Shown piece by piece: positions 54,901 to 64,000 of a stretch of 64,000 nucleotides of DNA. The stretch covers positions 62,001-126,000 of the forward strand of contig NZ_CP108444.1 of assembly GCF_041435355.1 (NCBI RefSeq), written 5' to 3'. Under the pieces are notes generated by a model, which was not told where the DNA came from, made no database searches, and was given only the letters and a program-made list of their open reading frames with translations. Made by a program: the position numbers and the translations under genes. The stretch's first letter is position 1. Each line of letters opens with the position of its first letter. The DNA is from Streptomyces sp. NBC_01276. Lineage in GTDB: Bacteria; Actinomycetota; Actinomycetes; Streptomycetales; Streptomycetaceae.

Positions 54901-57900
54901 GGCCTGACGGATGACGCGCTGCTGGGAGGGGCCGTTGGGGGCGGACAGGCCGTTGGATGCGCCGTCCTGGTTGACCGCGGACCCCTTGAGGACCGCGAGG
55001 ACCTCGTGGCCGTTGCGGCGGGCGTCCGAGAGCCGCTCGACGAGGAGCAGGCCGACGCCCTCGGACCAGGCGGTGCCGTCGGCGGCGGCGGCGAAGGGCT
55101 TGCAGCGGCCGTCGGGGGCCAGTCCGCGCTGGCGGCTGAAGTCGACGAAGGAGGCCGGGGTGGACATCAGGGCGACACCGCCGGCCACGGCGAGCGAGCA
55201 TTCGCCCCGGCGCAGGGCCTCGGCCGCGAGGTGCAGGGCGACGAGGGAGGACGAGCACGCCGTGTCGACGGTCAGCGCGGGGCCCTGGAACCCGTAGAAG
55301 TAGGACAGCCGGCCCGACAGGACGCTGCCCGCGCCGCCCGTGCTGAGGTACCCCTCCAGGCCGCTCTCCCCGGCGAGCCGGGGCGCGTAGTCGTGGTACA
55401 TCTGCCCGGCGTAGACGCCGGTGCGGCTGCCGCGCAGGGAGTCGGGGTCGATGCCCGCCCGCTCGAACAGCTCCCAGGAGGTCTCCAGCAGCAGCCGCTG
55501 CTGGGGGTCCATGGCGAGGGCCTCGCGCGGGGAGATCCCGAAGAAGCCGGCGTCGAATTCGGCGGCCCCGTCGAGGAACCCGCCGTCGCGGGTGTACGTG
55601 GTCCCGGGCGCGTCGGGGTCGGCGTCGAACAGGCCGTCGAGGTCCCAGCCGCGGTCCTGCGGGAAGGGGCCGACGGCATCGGCGCCGGAGGCGACCAGCC
55701 GCCAGAGTTCCTCGGGCGATCCCACACCGCCCGGGAACCGGCAGGCGGCGCCGACCACGACGACCGGGTCGGCGGCGTCGGCCCGCGGGTCCTGCCCGGC
55801 CCGCTCCCCCTGCGCGGGGGCGGAGGTCCCGTCGAGGAGTGCGCCGCGCAGGAAGCGGGCCAGCAGGAGCGGGCTCGGGTGGTCGAACGCCAGCGAGGCC
55901 GGAAGCCGCAGGCCGGTGGCGGTGGACAGGCGCGTGGCCAGCCTGACCGAGGCCATGGAGTCGAAGCCGAGCGGCCGGGACCGCTCGCGGGGGTCGGAGG
56001 CGGGGGCGGTGCCGCGGACGTCGGCGATGGCGTCGGCGACGATGCGCAGCAGGCGCCGTTCGCGGCCGGCCTCGCCCAGGGGGGCCAGTTCCGCGGTCAG
56101 CCTCAGCGTCAGTGCCGGGTCCCCGGTGGCCGTGGCGGTGGCGGTGGCGCGTGCCGGCTCGTCGCCGAACGCGTGGACGCGGACGGCCGGTTCGCCCTCG
56201 ATCAGCGCGGCGTCGAGGCCTTCGGCCAGCTCCCGCCCGGTGACCTCCGGTGCCGCGCTCAGGGAGAGCGCCGTACGGCCGTCCGCGCGCAGGCGCCGGG
56301 CGACGGCGTCGAAGACGGTACCGGGTACGGCACCGGGCCCGGTGGGGGTGAGCAGGACCACGGCGTGCGTGTCGAAGCCGGTCAGGGCACGGTCGACCGC
56401 CTCGGCGTCGGCGGGGTCGCAGGCGGCGCGGACGACGTCCGGGCACAGGTGGGCGCCGGTCAGGTGGGCGGCCAGGGCCGCGGCGCGGTCCTGCTCGCCC
56501 GGTCCGGTGATCAGGAGCACGGGGGTGCCGGCCAGTGCGCTCGTGTCGTCGGCGGGGAGCGAGGCGGGCAGCGGCGCCGGTTCGGGCAGGGTCCGGCCGA
56601 CCCGCTCGTGGTGGGTGGAGCCGGCCGCGAGGAGCCGCGAGGGCTCGGAGCCGTTCCCGACCAGGCCGCGGACGGTCTTGCCGGAGGCGGTCCGGGGGAT
56701 GCGGGTCGTGAGGTGGAGCGCGGCGGGCACCTTGAAGTAGGCGAGCTGCTCGCGGCACCGGGTCAGGATGTCCGCGGGCGACAGGCTCCGGCCGTCCTTG
56801 GGCACCACGTAGGCGACGGGGACCTCGCCTAGTCCGGGGTGGGGGCGCGCGACCACGGCGGCGTCGGCGACGGCTTCGTCGGCGCGGATCAGGTCCTCGA
56901 TCTCGGCGGGGTGGATGTTCTCGCCGCCCCGGATGATCAGTTCCTTGAGCCGTCCGGTGATGGTCAGGAAGCCGTCGGCGTCGAGCCGTCCCAGGTCGCC
57001 GGTGCGGTACCAGCCGTCGTGGAAGGCCGCCGCGGTCGCCTCGGGGGCGTGGTGGTAGCCGAGCATCAGGCTGGGGCTGTCGACCCAGATCTCGCCCTCG
57101 TCGCCGCCGGAGACGTCGAGCCGGGTGGCCGGGTCGACGACGCGCAGGCCCAGGCCCGGTACGGGGCGGCCGCAGGAGCCGGGGACGCGCGGTCCGGTGA
57201 GCGGGTTGCAGGTGATGACGCCGGTGGTCTCGGTGCTGCCGTAGCTGTCGATCAGCGGGACGCCGAAGGCCTCGGCGAAGCGTTCGCCGAGGGCCGCGCC
57301 GGTCACCGCGCCGGCCACCAGGAACGCCCGCAGTCCGGTGAGGGCCGGTTCGCCCTCGCCCGCGCTGTCCAGCAGGTGGTGGCACAGCGTCGGGACGGCC
57401 GCCATCAGGGTGTACGGGGCCGCGCGCAGTTCGGCGATCACCTCGCCCGGAGTGAAGTCGGCCATGATCCGCGCGGAGGCGCCGGTGGCGGTGACGCCGA
57501 GGACGCAGAGGTTGAACGCGAAGCTGTGGTGCAGCGGCAGGGGCCACAGCAGCCGGTCGTCCTCGGTGATGCCGAGGACCGCCGGGTAGCCGGCCGCGAC
57601 GGACCGGAGGCCGGCGCGCTGGGTGGACAGGACGCCCTTGGGGGCGCCGGTGGTGCCGGAGGTGTAGAGCATCCAGGCGACCTCGTCGAGGCCGAGGTCG
57701 TCCGGGGCGGGCACGGCCGGGTCGGTGGCGCACAGCCGCGCGAAGTCGTGGACGTCGTGGGTGGCGGGGGTGGCGGGGGTGGCGGGGGTGTCCTCGGGGG
57801 TGTCCTCGGGGGTGTCGCCCGGTGCGGAGAGGACGACGAAGCGGATGCCGTGGCCGACCGCGTCCAGGCGGCGGTACTGCGCGAGGCGGGGCGCGTCGGT

Positions 57901-58242
57901 GATGACGAGGACGGCTTCGGAGTCGTCGAGGACGTGCCTCAGTTCCGCGTCCCCCGCGTGCGGGTTGACCGGTACGGCGACGAGGGACGCCCGGGTCGCG
58001 GCGAGGAATCCCTCTACCGTCTCCACCCGGTTGCCCAGGTGGACGAGGACGCGTCGGCCGCGGCCGTCCGCGAGGGCGGCGAGGTGACCGGCGAGCCGGC
58101 CCGTCGTCGTCGCCAGTTCCCCGTAAGTGACGCCGCGCGTCCCGTCGGAGTAGGCGGTCCGGGCGGCGCGCTCGCGTGCGTGCTCCCGGAGGAGTTCCGA
58201 GATCGGCCTGACAAGGCCGGCCCGCACACCCTGCTCCCCCAT
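45922..58242 (-). CDS. Type I PKS A: aryl-acid ligase loading domain plus modules 1 and 2
   Basis: The initiating PKS, 4106 residues; positions are approximate. The acyl-AMP/CoA ligase domain (15-535) has [11 protein letters not shown] (near 194), [14 protein letters not shown], '[13 protein letters not shown]' and TASGKT (near 520). A degenerate Rossmann, KR-like segment (about 575-735) has no catalytic Ser/Tyr. Loading ACP at 760 (GFDSM). Module 1: KS (Cys near 993), AT (GHSIGE 1437, HAFH 1535, malonyl), KR (1940, LDD, Tyr near 2083), ACP (2240). Module 2: KS (Cys near 2470), AT (2913/3011, malonyl), DH ([10 protein letters not shown] near 3217), KR (3692, VDD), ACP (3987), and a docking tail ending [14 protein letters not shown]. 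It activates the (hydroxy)aminobenzoate starter and makes an aryl carbinol, then an alkene. The layout resembles the candicidin starter PKS. ATG 58242 has a GCGAGGGA ribosome binding site; an ATG at 58272 is less likely. Confidence 0.96.
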   Translation of the reverse strand: MGEQGVRAGLVRPISELLREHARERAARTAYSDGTRGVTYGELATTTGRLAGHLAALADGRGRRVLVHLGNRVETVEGFLAATRASLVAVPVNPHAGDAELRHVLDDSEAVLVITDAPRLAQYRRLDAVGHGIRFVVLSAPGDTPEDTPEDTPATPATPATHDVHDFARLCATDPAVPAPDDLGLDEVAWMLYTSGTTGAPKGVLSTQRAGLRSVAAGYPAVLGITEDDRLLWPLPLHHSFAFNLCVLGVTATGASARIMADFTPGEVIAELRAAPYTLMAAVPTLCHHLLDSAGEGEPALTGLRAFLVAGAVTGAALGERFAEAFGVPLIDSYGSTETTGVITCNPLTGPRVPGSCGRPVPGLGLRVVDPATRLDVSGGDEGEIWVDSPSLMLGYHHAPEATAAAFHDGWYRTGDLGRLDADGFLTITGRLKELIIRGGENIHPAEIEDLIRADEAVADAAVVARPHPGLGEVPVAYVVPKDGRSLSPADILTRCREQLAYFKVPAALHLTTRIPRTASGKTVRGLVGNGSEPSRLLAAGSTHHERVGRTLPEPAPLPASLPADDTSALAGTPVLLITGPGEQDRAAALAAHLTGAHLCPDVVRAACDPADAEAVDRALTGFDTHAVVLLTPTGPGAVPGTVFDAVARRLRADGRTALSLSAAPEVTGRELAEGLDAALIEGEPAVRVHAFGDEPARATATATATGDPALTLRLTAELAPLGEAGRERRLLRIVADAIADVRGTAPASDPRERSRPLGFDSMASVRLATRLSTATGLRLPASLAFDHPSPLLLARFLRGALLDGTSAPAQGERAGQDPRADAADPVVVVGAACRFPGGVGSPEELWRLVASGADAVGPFPQDRGWDLDGLFDADPDAPGTTYTRDGGFLDGAAEFDAGFFGISPREALAMDPQQRLLLETSWELFERAGIDPDSLRGSRTGVYAGQMYHDYAPRLAGESGLEGYLSTGGAGSVLSGRLSYFYGFQGPALTVDTACSSSLVALHLAAEALRRGECSLAVAGGVALMSTPASFVDFSRQRGLAPDGRCKPFAAAADGTAWSEGVGLLLVERLSDARRNGHEVLAVLKGSAVNQDGASNGLSAPNGPSQQRVIRQALANAGLTARQVDAVEAHGTGTTLGDPIEAQALLATYGQDRAATDRPLWLGSVKSNLGHTQAAAGMAGVIKMMTAMRHGILPRTLHVDAPTPHVDWTAGRVELLGESVTWPETGEPRRAAVSSFGISGTNAHVILEEAPPLSAPEPPTADAPLPLWVLSGRDAQAVRAQAGRLLERVTADTDLHVADVAFSLATSRAALGTRAAVVAADRDGLLSALEALAAGRPASGAVEGAVSGGKLAFLFSGQGAQRPGMGRELYGAQPVFAAAFDEVCAHFDLPLKELVFGGGEEIHRTEFTQPALFAVEVALYRLLESYGIRPDFLAGHSIGEIAAAHVAGVLSLADAARLVSARGALMGALPEGGAMVSVQAAEAEVRPLLRSDVDIAAVNGPSSVVISGAERAVLEVAAQLAERGHKTKRLTVSHAFHSPLMEPMLEAFREVTESLTYHAPEIPLVSTLTGTLATAGELTSPAYWVTHVREAVRFHDAMRHLETAGVRTYLEIGPDAVLTAMGQACLDEPATLLPLLRRDRAETVTLTSALAGAFVRGFDPDWTRLLSGRRVDLPTYPFQRQRYWPAAPLTAASGRLPETDDDLLYRETWERLDDPSEAPAAPGSWLVVTDAGRRAGATDAVLAALADRGAHVVELPLTAAEHDRTVLARRIAPALPADGLAGVLSLLGVDTGVNTDTGTGVGTGGETADSADATAATLALIQALGDTGLSAPLWIATRGAVAVDGHDDGPVRPRQAQLWGLGRVAALELPAGWGGLVDLPEEPDADALRRLCALLCGGADEDETALRPSGLHARRLVRTGWSGSQPARDWSPRGTVLVTGGTGALGGHVARRLAEAGADHLLLVSRRGADAPGAAALVEGLAALGAEVTLAACDVSDEDALAALLAEVPAEHPLTAVFHTAGVLDDGVLSALTPAQLTGVLAGKTDAALTLHRLTRGLALDAFVLFSSLAGVLGAAGQGNYAAANAALDALARQRRREGLPATAVAWGAWDGEGMAAADAVVRERMRRTGFRPMSPRRALRLLDGAIRHGETAVLAADIDWDRYARAHGPAARRAVLRAITGAALPGPASGFAGTLAGLSPDRQRAALVELIRGHAADLLMHPSPDAIAPERSFRQLGFDSLASVELGSRLGAVTGLRLPASLAFDYPSPVALAEFLRGELVGSVTEAAVAGPVADAADPVVVVGVACRFPGGVTSADGLWTLLADGVDAVGPFPQDRGWDLDGLFDEDPDAPGTTYATAGGFLPAVGDFDAGFFGISPREALAMDPQQRLLLETSWELFEQAGIDPDSLRGSRTGVYVGSNGQDYTALVARSAEDLEGYLGTGGASSVVSGRIAYSFGFEGPALTVDTACSSSLVALHLAAEALRRGECGLALVGGVTIMSTPDAFVDFSRQRGLSPDGRCRAFAAAADGTGWSEGVGLLLVERLSDARRNGHEVLAVLKGSAVNQDGASNGLSAPNGPSQQRVIRQALANAGLTGGQVDVVEAHGTGTPLGDPIEAQALLATYGQDRPADRPLWLGSLKSNLGHTQAAAGVAGVIKMILAMRHGLVPKTLHVDAPTPQVDWTAGAVRLLTDPLAWAPADEPRRAAVSSFGISGTNAHVILEEAPPAPAAPAPAAPAGPSDRSPAAAPWPLSGRDADALRAQAERLLARVSADPGADLTAVGRSLAVSRKAFEHRAAVVAHDRTEALAALEALAGTAPDPATPGRSAFLFTGQGAQRPGMGRELYEAQPVFAAAFDEACTHFDLPLKDLVFGGGEEIHRTEFTQPALFAVEVALYRLAESLGLRPDFVAGHSIGEIAAAHVAGVLSLADAARLVSARGALMGALPEGGAMVSVQAAEAEVRPLLSADVDIAAVNGPSAVVVSGAEAAVLEVAAQLAERGHKTKRLTVSHAFHSPLMEPMLEAFREVAESLTYHAPEIPLVSTLTGTLATAGELTSPAYWVTHVREAVRFHDAVLHLEAAGVRTYLEIGPDAVLTAMAQQCVTEAHAGATGFVPLMRRRQAEEHTLAAALAALFARGTDPDWAAYFGPGTRSPGVPGYAFQRQRYWPRPRPAGAYEPDAHPLLTTVLDHAASDEVVLSGRLSARTHPWLADHVVNGTVIVPGTAFVEMALRAGREAGCDTLDELTVLAPLRLPEAAVAEVQTVLAPADPDGEPGPRSVAVYARPAGDPDAAWTRHASGILTGSAPAVVPPAGSLVWPPDGAEPVGAGDAYVRAAAMGFDYGPAFQGLKAAWRRGDEIFAEVALPAADADDAARFAFHPALFDAALHTGFIESPGGSDDAGRLPFTWQGMTLHRPGAASVRAHLTRTDADTLSLEITDALGEPVASVTSLTLRRMRPEDLAGDAAALLETDWQPLEPGPAPTGAVALLGPDPASAPTTDPSSAPTTDPASAPTTAPASALADALAPLGVAVTTHPDLEALERAAEAPTTVLHLLELPEPADRDDLARHAREASWRTACLLRRWTGSPLAETARLVLVVPNGDPAGTTRGAVRALLRTAQAEHPGKFLVVELDGRPRSWAALPGALTVDEREAAVRDGKLLAPRPVRRAQSPTPPGTAPAAPAPAIDGTVLITGGTGGLGAVVAEHLVRRHGATDLLLLSRSGADGPRAGELAADLRGLGARVTLAACDVADREALAAALAALPPDRPLKAVVHAAGVVDDGLLGTLTEEQFERVIRVKASGAVALHELTKGAPLDAFVLFSSAAAVMGSPGQANYAAANGFLDAFAHHRRALGLPAQSLQWGPWAEERGMAGRLGPEAVARMARHGTVPLTNAEALALLDAALALPDVPNLVAARPAAAPARTPAGARPPRKQPAAERGAFARRLAGADADTRRRLLVDLVRNQTGSVLGHGTSAHVPAERSFRELGLDSLAAIELRNRLGAETGLRLSPTLVFDHPSPVALAEFLDRELAPAGDRPDPAVVRRLDDLAAGLRTAAPDPVTARYLEDRLRALLAQVGGPVRPPAATDVDDVSDEELFDILNGEIGL
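47701..47772. repeat. Three tandem 24-bp units in a linker of PKS A
   Basis: Three copies of a 24-bp unit (GGTGGTCGGGGCGGACGCCG plus four bases) encode repeated [12 protein letters not shown] octapeptides in the linker between DH and KR of module 2. The frame is kept. It looks like slippage in a flexible interdomain linker. Confidence 0.85.
53322..54169. repeat. Malonyl-AT tract shared with PKS B module c, copy 2
   Basis: Partner of 26641-27488. Five of the malonyl AT domains in the window share this sequence type ([15 protein letters not shown] and [10 protein letters not shown]), while the malonyl ATs of PKS D and PKS B module a are clearly different. Confidence 0.85.
57761..57818. repeat. 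Tandem 9- and 12-bp units in the ligase domain of PKS A
   Basis: Three copies of a 9-mer of the GTGGCGGGG type run into copies of a 12-mer of the GTGTCCTCGGGG type. They encode a [19 protein letters not shown] stretch in a surface loop of the loading ligase. The repeat keeps the reading frame and is probably neutral. Confidence 0.8.
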
Positions 58243-58346
58243 TGCGTGTCCCTCGCATCCGATCGACCACATTGATCCGGACCAATGCTCTTACCGAACG
58301 GGAGAAAGCTTTATGAATTTCTTTGGCTTCCCCCGCCAGGCGGCCG

Positions 58347-58375
58347 ATACTATGCGAACCGACAAGCGAGATCAA
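58347..58375 (-). promoter_or_regulatory. Sigma70-like promoter for the PKS A operon
   Basis: On the minus strand, TTGATC (58375-58370) and TAGTAT (58352-58347) are separated by exactly 17 bases, a good match to the housekeeping sigma consensus. Transcription would start near 58340, giving a leader of about 100 bases before the PKS A ATG at 58242. No other strong promoter is evident between the genes down to 2051, so this may drive the whole 12-gene run. Confidence 0.55.
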
Positions 58376-58402
58376 CTTCAATAGTGGTGTTACCCAGGGC
58401 GA

Positions 58403-58465
58403 CCCCTATCAGCCCCTATAAACCCCTGAGGAAACCCCTACCAGAGCCCGCCAGGCAACCCCTAT
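58403..58465 (+). promoter_or_regulatory. Array of CCCCTA direct repeats upstream of the P450 gene
   Basis: Five copies of CCCCT(A/G) start at 58403, 58413, 58423, 58435 and 58459; the first three are spaced by exactly 10 bases, one helical turn. Two copies run into TATAAA, at 58417-58422 and 58463-58468, possible -10 boxes. Helically phased direct heptamers upstream of cluster promoters are typical binding sites of pathway activators such as the SARP or large LuxR families. The array lies between the divergent PKS A and P450 genes, so it could serve both. No regulator gene is in the window. Confidence 0.55.
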
Positions 58466-58486
58466 AAAGCAATCCGAGGAGTATTC

Positions 58487-59710
58487 GTGTCCCTTCCGAT
58501 AATGGATGACGAGTTTTTGAGCAACCCCTATCCGGCCTTCGCCGGCCTCAGGGCGCAGGGGCCGGTGCACCGGATGCTGCTGCCCAGCGGCCTGCGGGTA
58601 TGGGCGGTTGTCAGCCACGAGGAGGCCCGGGTCGCGATGACCCACCCGGCGCTGTCCAAGGACATCGACACCTCCGTCGAGCTGGGCTACTTCGACCGCG
58701 AGATGAGCGCCGGCGGCACGCCCCGGCTGGAGCACAGCTCGGTGGGCCGGCACATGCTCAACATGGACCCGCCGGGCCACACCCGGCTGCGCAAGCTGGT
58801 CAACAAGGCCCTGACCGCGCGGAGCGTGGAGCGGCTGCGGCCCACGATCGAGCGGATCAGCGCGGACCTGCTGGACGCGGCCGAGAAGGCCGCCGCGGAA
58901 TCGGGCGACGGCACCGTGGACCTCGTGGAGCACTACACCGCGGTGTTCCCGGTCAAGGTGCTCGGGGAGCTGCTGGGCATCACGGCCGAGCACCTGCCGA
59001 TCCTGGTGGGGCTGACGGGCGCCATCATGTCGAACGACAACGAGAACGCCGGCGCGAACATGGCGAAGTTCGGGCAGCACATCGGCGCGATGATCCAGCA
59101 GAAGCGGGCCGATCCGGGCGACGACCTCATCAGCGCCCTGGTGACCGCCCGCGACGACCAGGACCAGCTGTCCGACGTGGAACTGGTCTCGACGGTCTTC
59201 CTGCTGGTGGTGGCGGGATACGAAACCACCGTGAACATGATCGGGCACGGCGTGCGGGCGCTGCTGAACCATCCGGAACAGCTCGCGGCGGTCCGCGAGG
59301 ACCCGGCCCTCATTCCGGCCGCCAACGAGGAATTCCTCCGCTACGAGGGTCCGGGGAACCGGGCGACCCTGCGCTACGCGACCGAGCCGCTGGAACTGGG
59401 CGGCGTGACCGTCGGGGCGGGCGAATACGTGTCGGTGCTGCTCGGGTCGGCCAACCGGGACGAGGCGAAGTTCGCCTGCCCGCACATGCTCGATGTGGCC
59501 CGGTCCACCAACGGACATCTGGGATTCGGGCACGGAATCCACTACTGCGTCGGCGCGCCGCTCGCCCGTGCGGAAATGGAAATCGCGCTGCGCGATATCC
59601 TCACCCGATTCCCCGGCCTTTCCCTCGCCGTGCCGGATTCGGAATTGCGCTGGCGCAAGAGTTTCATGATGCAGGGCCTGGAGACGCTTCCGGTGCGACT
59701 GCGCCCGTAG
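58487..59710 (+). CDS. Cytochrome P450 (bacterial class I, CYP107-like)
   Basis: A 407-residue soluble P450. The I-helix oxygen-activation motif is AGYETT, the K-helix ExxR is in 'EEFLRYEGP', and the heme loop is 'FGHGIHYCVGAPLAR' with the ligand cysteine. It starts with GTG at 58487 behind a CCGAGGAG ribosome binding site. It is the only rightward tailoring gene and diverges from the PKS A operon. Ferredoxin and reductase partners are not in the window. Likely role: hydroxylation or epoxidation of the finished or growing polyketide; position unknown. Confidence 0.96.
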   Translation: MSLPIMDDEFLSNPYPAFAGLRAQGPVHRMLLPSGLRVWAVVSHEEARVAMTHPALSKDIDTSVELGYFDREMSAGGTPRLEHSSVGRHMLNMDPPGHTRLRKLVNKALTARSVERLRPTIERISADLLDAAEKAAAESGDGTVDLVEHYTAVFPVKVLGELLGITAEHLPILVGLTGAIMSNDNENAGANMAKFGQHIGAMIQQKRADPGDDLISALVTARDDQDQLSDVELVSTVFLLVVAGYETTVNMIGHGVRALLNHPEQLAAVREDPALIPAANEEFLRYEGPGNRATLRYATEPLELGGVTVGAGEYVSVLLGSANRDEAKFACPHMLDVARSTNGHLGFGHGIHYCVGAPLARAEMEIALRDILTRFPGLSLAVPDSELRWRKSFMMQGLETLPVRLRP

Positions 59711-59730
59711 CGGGAAGCGGGAAAAGGAAA

Positions 59731-59770
59731 GGGCCTGCGCCCGGCGGATCGTTCCGCCCGGCGCAGGCCC
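59731..59770. terminator. Bidirectional hairpin terminator between P450 and PKS F
   Basis: A 17-bp stem with one mismatch (59731-59747 and 59754-59770) and a six-base loop, ATCGTT, lies between the convergent P450 stop (59710) and the PKS F stop (59783). It is strong enough to end transcripts from both sides and isolates the P450 transcript from PKS F. Confidence 0.88.
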
Positions 59771-59782
59771 TCCTGCTTGTCC

Positions 59783-62700
59783 CTACTTGCCGAACTCCGC
59801 CCGGATGAAGTCGAAGATCTCGTCGGCGGAGGCGGTGCCCAGGGCCGCGGTGGCACCGGTGCCCCCGTCCGCGTCCGTCCCGTCCGCGGGCCCGGCGGGC
59901 GATGCCGTCGCCAGGAGCGCCAGCAGGCCGTTCAGGCGCGCGGACACGTCCGCCCGTACGTCCTCGGACGCGTCGGAGGCGACCGCCCGCAGGGTGCCCT
60001 CCAGCCGGTCCAGTTCGCCGAACACCGGCGGGCGGACCTCCTCGACGACGAGCAGGCCGCGCAGGTGGGCGGCGAGCGCGGCCGGCGTCGGGTAGTCGAA
60101 GACGAGGGTGGTGGGCAGGCGCAGCCCGGTGGCGGTGCCGAGGCGGTTGCGGAGCTGGACCGCGGTGAGGGAGTCCAGCCCCAGTTCCAGGAAGCCCCGG
60201 TCGGCCTCGACGGCCTGCGGCCCGGCGTGGCCGAGGACGGTGGCGGCGTGGCCGCGCACCAGGTCGGACAGGATCCGCGTGCGCTCGTTCTCCGGGAGTC
60301 CCGCCAGCTGCTGCGCCAGGGAGGTCGGCGGCGCCGCCTCGACGGCCGCTGCCCGGCGCACCGGTACGGGGACCAGGGCGCGCAGCAGCGACGGCACGCT
60401 CTCGCCGGCCGCGGCCTGGGCGCGCAGCGCCGCGAGGTCCACCCGCATCGGCACGAGCACGGCCTCGTCGCGGGTGAGGGCGGCGTCCAGGAGTTCCAGG
60501 CCCTCGGCGGTCGTCAGGGCCTGGGCGCCCGCGCGCTCGATGCGGGCGATGCCGGCCCCGTCGAGGTGCCCGGTCATGCCGCTGCGTTCGGCCCACAGGC
60601 CCCAGGCGAGGGACTGGGCGGGCAGGCCGAGGGAGCGCCGGTGCTGGGCGAGGGCGTCGACGTAGGCGTTGGCCGCCGCGTAGTTGCCCTGGCCGGGGGC
60701 GCCGAACAGGCTCGCGGCGGAGGAGAAGAGGACGAACGCCGACAGGTCCAGGCCGGCGGTGAGTTCGTGGAGGTGCCCGGCCGCGTCGGCCTTGGGGCGC
60801 AGGACCGCGTCGAAGCGCTCCGGGGTGAGGGACTCGATCACACCGTCGTCCAGGACCCCCGCCGTGTGGATGACGGCGGTGAGCGGGTGGGCCGCCGGGA
60901 CCGAGGCCAGGAGGGCGGCCACGGCGTCGCGGTCGGCGGTGTCGCAGGCGGCGACGGTGACCGAGGCGCCCGCCTCGGACAGTTCGGCGACGAGGTCCTC
61001 GGCGCCGCCGGAGCGGGAGGCCAGCAGGAGGTGGCGTACGCCGTGTTCGGTGACCAGGTGGCGGGCGACGGCCCGGCCGAGGGTTCCGGTGCCGCCGGTG
61101 ACCAGGACGGTACCGCCGGGTGCCAGGAGCGGCTCGCGCGGTGCGGGGGCGGCGTCCGTCGCGGTGGCGGCGGTCGCGCTCGTGGTCGTACGGGCCAGGC
61201 GCGGGGCGTGGACCGTACCGCCGCGCAGCGCGGTCTGGGGTTCCGCGGAGGCCACGGCCCGGCCCAGGGCGCTCTCGTCGGCGGCTCCGAGCGCGCTCTC
61301 GGCGGTGTCCCCGGCGGCCGGCTCCAGGTCGATCAGCAGGAACCGCTCGGGGTGCTCCGACTGCGCCGAGCGCACCAGGCCCCACACGGCGGCCTGGACC
61401 AGGTCCGGGGCCCCGTCGGCCTCCCCCGTCATCACGGCGCCCCGGGTGACGACGGCGAGGCGGGAGTCCGCGAGGCGGGAGTCGGCGAGCCAGGACCGCA
61501 GCAGTTCCAGGGTGGCGGCGGTAGCGGAGCGCACGTCGGGGGCGCCCGCTGCGGGCGAGGCCAGTACGAGCGCGGGGGCGGCGGTGAGCTCCGCGAGGTG
61601 CCCGATCCGCTGCGCGCCGGCCGCCGGGCCGGGGGTGGCGCCGCCGAGCACCGCCCAGGGGCCGCCGGGGGCCGCCTGCGCGGCCGGGAGCGGGGTCCAG
61701 TCGAGGCGGAACAGCGCGTCGGCGTGCCGGGAGCGGGCGGCGGCGAGCCGGTCGCGGGTCAGCGGGCGCAGCACCAGGGAGGCGACGGTGGCCACCGGGA
61801 GGCCGGTCTGGTCGGCGAGTTGGAGGGAGACGGCGTCGTTGCCGGCGGGCGCGAGGGCGACCCGCAGGGCCGTGGCGCCGGTGGCGTGCAGGGTCACGTC
61901 GTGCCAGGAGAAGGGCATCCGCCCCTGGCCGATCCCGCCGTCCCCGCCGTCCCCGCCGTCCCCGCCGGGCAGCGCGCCGAGCGGGATCGCGTGCAGGGCG
62001 GAGTCCGAGAGGGCGGGGTGCAGGCCGAAGCGGCCGGCCGGGTCCCGCTGGTCCTCGGGGAGGCCGACCTCGGCGAAGACCTCGTCGCCCCGGCGCCACG
62101 CGGCGCGCAGCCCCCGGAAGACGGGCCCGTACCCGAAGCCCGCCTCGGCGAAGCGGTCGTAGAGGTCCGTCACGTCGACCGGGTGCGCCCCCTCGGGCGG
62201 CCACACGCCGAAGCCGGCGGTGGCGGGGGCGGTGTCCGGGGCGAGGTGCCCGCCGGCCTGACGGGTCCACGGCCGCCCGGCCCCGGCCGGGTCGCCGTCC
62301 GGGCCGTCGCCGCCGTCCGGGCCGTCGCCGCGCGCGTACACGGCCACCGGCCGGCGGCCGGCGTCGTCCGGTGCGCCGACGGTGAGCTGGACCTGGACAC
62401 CGCCCTGCTCGGGCAGCGGCAGCGGGGCCTCCAGGACGAGTTCCTCCACCCGGGGGCAGCCGAGCCGGCGGCCGGCGTGCAGGGCCAGTTCCAGGAAGGC
62501 CGTGCCCGGCAGGAGCGCGTCGCCGAGCAGGGCGTGGTCGGCGAGCCAGGGGTGGGAGGTGCGCGAGAGGCGGGTGGTGAAGAGGAAGCCGTCGGTGTCG
62601 GGCAGCGGGACGGCGGCGCCGAGCAGGGGGTGTCCGGCGGAGCCGAGGCCGAGCGCGGTGGCGTCGCCGGCGGGGGCGAAGGCCTCCGGCCAGTACCGGC

Positions 62701-64000
62701 TGCGCTGGAAGGCGTACGTGGGCAGGTCGACGGGCCGGGCCGGCCGGCCGGAGCGCGCCGCGGCCCAGTCCACGTCGACGCCGTGGACGTGGGCGGTGGC
62801 GAGCGAGGTCAGGAAGCGGGCGGGGCCGCCGGAGTCGCGGCGCAGGGTCTCGCCCAGGAAGGCGTCGGTGCCGGCTTGTTCGAGGGTCTCGGCCAGCCCC
62901 ACGCCGAGCACCGGGTGCGGGCCGATCTCCAGGAAGTGGGCGTAGCCGTCGGCGGCCAGGGCCCGGACGGCCGGTTCCAGCCGGACGGTCTGGCGCATGT
63001 TGCGGTACCAGTAGCCGGCGTCCAGCTCCTCGGTCTCCAGCAGGGTGCCGGTCACGGTGGAGTAGTAGGGGACGGCGGATCCGGCGGGGGCGACCGGGGC
63101 GAGGGCGTCGAGCATCCGCTCGCGCACCTCCTCGATGCGGGCCGAGTGCCCCGGGGTGTCCACGCCGTGGACCCGCCGGGCCCAGACGCCGTCGGCCGTG
63201 AGCTTCTCCAGGAGTTCGTCCAGGGCCGTGCGGTCGCCCGCGACGACCGCGGAGGTCGGTCCGTTGACGGCGGCGAGGGAGAGCCTGCCGTCCCACGCGG
63301 GCAGCAGGTCCTCGACGCGGTCCGCGGGCAGGGCGACGGAGGCCATGGCGCTGGTGCCCGACAGTTCGAGCAGGGCCTGGCTGCGCAGGGCGACGATCCT
63401 GGCCCCGTCGGCCAGGGAGAGCGCGCCGGCGACGACGGCCGCGGCGACCTCGCCCTGGCTGTGGCCGACCACGGCGGCCGGTTCGACGCCGCAGGCCCGC
63501 CAGAGTTCGGCGAGGGAGACCATCACCGCGAACAGGGCGGGCTGCAGGACGTCCACCCGGTCCAGGGAGGGCGCTCCGTCCGCCGCCCGCAGGACGTCGG
63601 TCAGCGACCAGTCCAGATGGGGGGCGAACGCGGCCGCGCAGGCTTCGACGCGTGCGGCGAAGACCGGGGAGGTGTCGAGGAGTTCGAGGGCCATGCCGGT
63701 CCACTGCGAGCCCTGGCCGGGGAAGACGAACACCGGCCGGACGCCGGAGGACCGGGCCACGCCGGTGACCGGCCCGGCGGGGAGCCGGCCGGCGGTGAGC
63801 CGGCCCGCGTCCCCGTCCGCGTTCCCGTCCGCGTTCCCGTCCGCGTCCGAGGCCAGGGCGTCCAGGCCGCCGAGGAAGCCGTCGCGGCCGTCGGCGAGGA
63901 GGACCGCGCGGTGTTCGAAGGCCGAGCGGGCGTGCAGCAGGGCGCCGCCCACGTCGTACGGGTCGAGGTGCGGGTCGGCCCGGACGAGGGCCCGCAGCCG
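59783..64000 (-). CDS. Type I PKS F, C-terminal part: AT-DH-KR-ACP of its last module
   Basis: The frame is open to the right edge, so only the last 1405 or so residues are seen, starting in the KS-AT linker ('[14 protein letters not shown]'). AT: GHSQGE as in branched-extender ATs, but VDTPGHS (motif bases 63146-63157) where methylmalonyl ATs have YASH and malonyl ATs [16 protein letters not shown], with the catalytic Asp kept in 'LSDSALH'. KR: GGTGTLG, LDD motif, Tyr in 'GNYAAANAY'. ACP: GLDSL. The docking tail ends [14 protein letters not shown] and TAG. It should add a branched, possibly ethyl- or otherwise substituted, unit and leave a double bond. It is separated from the PKS A operon by the P450 and a terminator, so it belongs to another transcript and could carry several more modules upstream. 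Small tandem repeats lie in its linkers (61928-61970 and 63800-63848). Confidence 0.93.
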   Translation of the reverse strand, partial: RLRALVRADPHLDPYDVGGALLHARSAFEHRAVLLADGRDGFLGGLDALASDADGNADGNADGDAGRLTAGRLPAGPVTGVARSSGVRPVFVFPGQGSQWTGMALELLDTSPVFAARVEACAAAFAPHLDWSLTDVLRAADGAPSLDRVDVLQPALFAVMVSLAELWRACGVEPAAVVGHSQGEVAAAVVAGALSLADGARIVALRSQALLELSGTSAMASVALPADRVEDLLPAWDGRLSLAAVNGPTSAVVAGDRTALDELLEKLTADGVWARRVHGVDTPGHSARIEEVRERMLDALAPVAPAGSAVPYYSTVTGTLLETEELDAGYWYRNMRQTVRLEPAVRALAADGYAHFLEIGPHPVLGVGLAETLEQAGTDAFLGETLRRDSGGPARFLTSLATAHVHGVDVDWAAARSGRPARPVDLPTYAFQRSRYWPEAFAPAGDATALGLGSAGHPLLGAAVPLPDTDGFLFTTRLSRTSHPWLADHALLGDALLPGTAFLELALHAGRRLGCPRVEELVLEAPLPLPEQGGVQVQLTVGAPDDAGRRPVAVYARGDGPDGGDGPDGDPAGAGRPWTRQAGGHLAPDTAPATAGFGVWPPEGAHPVDVTDLYDRFAEAGFGYGPVFRGLRAAWRRGDEVFAEVGLPEDQRDPAGRFGLHPALSDSALHAIPLGALPGGDGGDGGDGGIGQGRMPFSWHDVTLHATGATALRVALAPAGNDAVSLQLADQTGLPVATVASLVLRPLTRDRLAAARSRHADALFRLDWTPLPAAQAAPGGPWAVLGGATPGPAAGAQRIGHLAELTAAPALVLASPAAGAPDVRSATAATLELLRSWLADSRLADSRLAVVTRGAVMTGEADGAPDLVQAAVWGLVRSAQSEHPERFLLIDLEPAAGDTAESALGAADESALGRAVASAEPQTALRGGTVHAPRLARTTTSATAATATDAAPAPREPLLAPGGTVLVTGGTGTLGRAVARHLVTEHGVRHLLLASRSGGAEDLVAELSEAGASVTVAACDTADRDAVAALLASVPAAHPLTAVIHTAGVLDDGVIESLTPERFDAVLRPKADAAGHLHELTAGLDLSAFVLFSSAASLFGAPGQGNYAAANAYVDALAQHRRSLGLPAQSLAWGLWAERSGMTGHLDGAGIARIERAGAQALTTAEGLELLDAALTRDEAVLVPMRVDLAALRAQAAAGESVPSLLRALVPVPVRRAAAVEAAPPTSLAQQLAGLPENERTRILSDLVRGHAATVLGHAGPQAVEADRGFLELGLDSLTAVQLRNRLGTATGLRLPTTLVFDYPTPAALAAHLRGLLVVEEVRPPVFGELDRLEGTLRAVASDASEDVRADVSARLNGLLALLATASPAGPADGTDADGGTGATAALGTASADEIFDFIRAEFGK

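Noticed and set aside
58243..58340. Riboswitch or attenuator in the PKS A leader
   Set aside because: About 100 bases with no stable hairpin or conserved aptamer pattern that I can make out.
58403..58465. CRISPR-like array
   Set aside because: Units of six to seven bases with no spacers of regular length and no cas genes; better read as regulator sites.

Overview
The window is very GC-rich actinobacterial DNA, almost certainly from a Streptomyces. It carries a rodlin gene, a DUF3515-type membrane protein and strong G/C bias at third codon positions. About 95% of it is one modular type I polyketide gene cluster. The left edge (1-1240) is flanking chromosome: a few codons of a leftward gene, a DUF3515 protein, and a rodlin with its terminator. 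The cluster begins with pabC (1317-2102), which runs rightward.

Everything from 58242 down to 2051 is on the minus strand and reads as one operon of about 56 kb with 12 genes. In order these are: PKS A (aryl-CoA ligase loading domain plus modules 1-2), a macrolide-type glycosyltransferase, an FAD aromatic hydroxylase, pabAB (aminodeoxychorismate synthase), a GH3 beta-glycosidase, a 4-hydroxybenzoate 3-hydroxylase (PobA-type) enzyme, PKS B (3 modules), PKS C (1), PKS D (1), PKS E (2 modules plus thioesterase), a DHA2-family exporter and an AroQ-type chorismate mutase. Most junctions are 4-nt ATGA or GTGA overlaps or gaps of a few bases. A sigma70-like promoter lies upstream of A. A rightward P450 gene diverges from A behind an array of CCCCTA repeats. 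A long hairpin terminator separates the P450 from a further minus-strand PKS gene (F), whose 5' part lies beyond the right edge.

How it fits together: PabAB and PabC make 4-aminobenzoate (PABA). The PobA-like enzyme could hydroxylate the ring, although its pocket would also suit 4-hydroxybenzoate. The ligase of PKS A activates the aryl acid and loads it on the first ACP. At least ten extension modules (A 2, F at least 1, B 3, C 1, D 1, E 2) then build a reduced chain. All ketoreductases are of the LDD/VDD (B) type, no enoylreductase is visible, one module (B2) leaves a keto group, two ATs are methylmalonyl-type and one (F) has an atypical motif. The TE of E releases the chain, probably as a macrolactone. 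The P450, FAD hydroxylase and glycosyltransferase would tailor it. The glycosyltransferase plus GH3 glycosidase resemble the inactivate-then-reactivate self-resistance pair of macrolide producers, with the MFS pump for export.

The architecture recalls the PABA-primed heptaenes of the candicidin type, but domain content, module distribution and tailoring set differ. I do not recognise the product. The PKS genes also carry clear marks of recombination: a 1.05-kb apparently identical KR repeat with foreign-looking codon use, two further near-identical KR or AT tracts, and a stranded PKS C-terminus between the PobA-like gene and PKS B.
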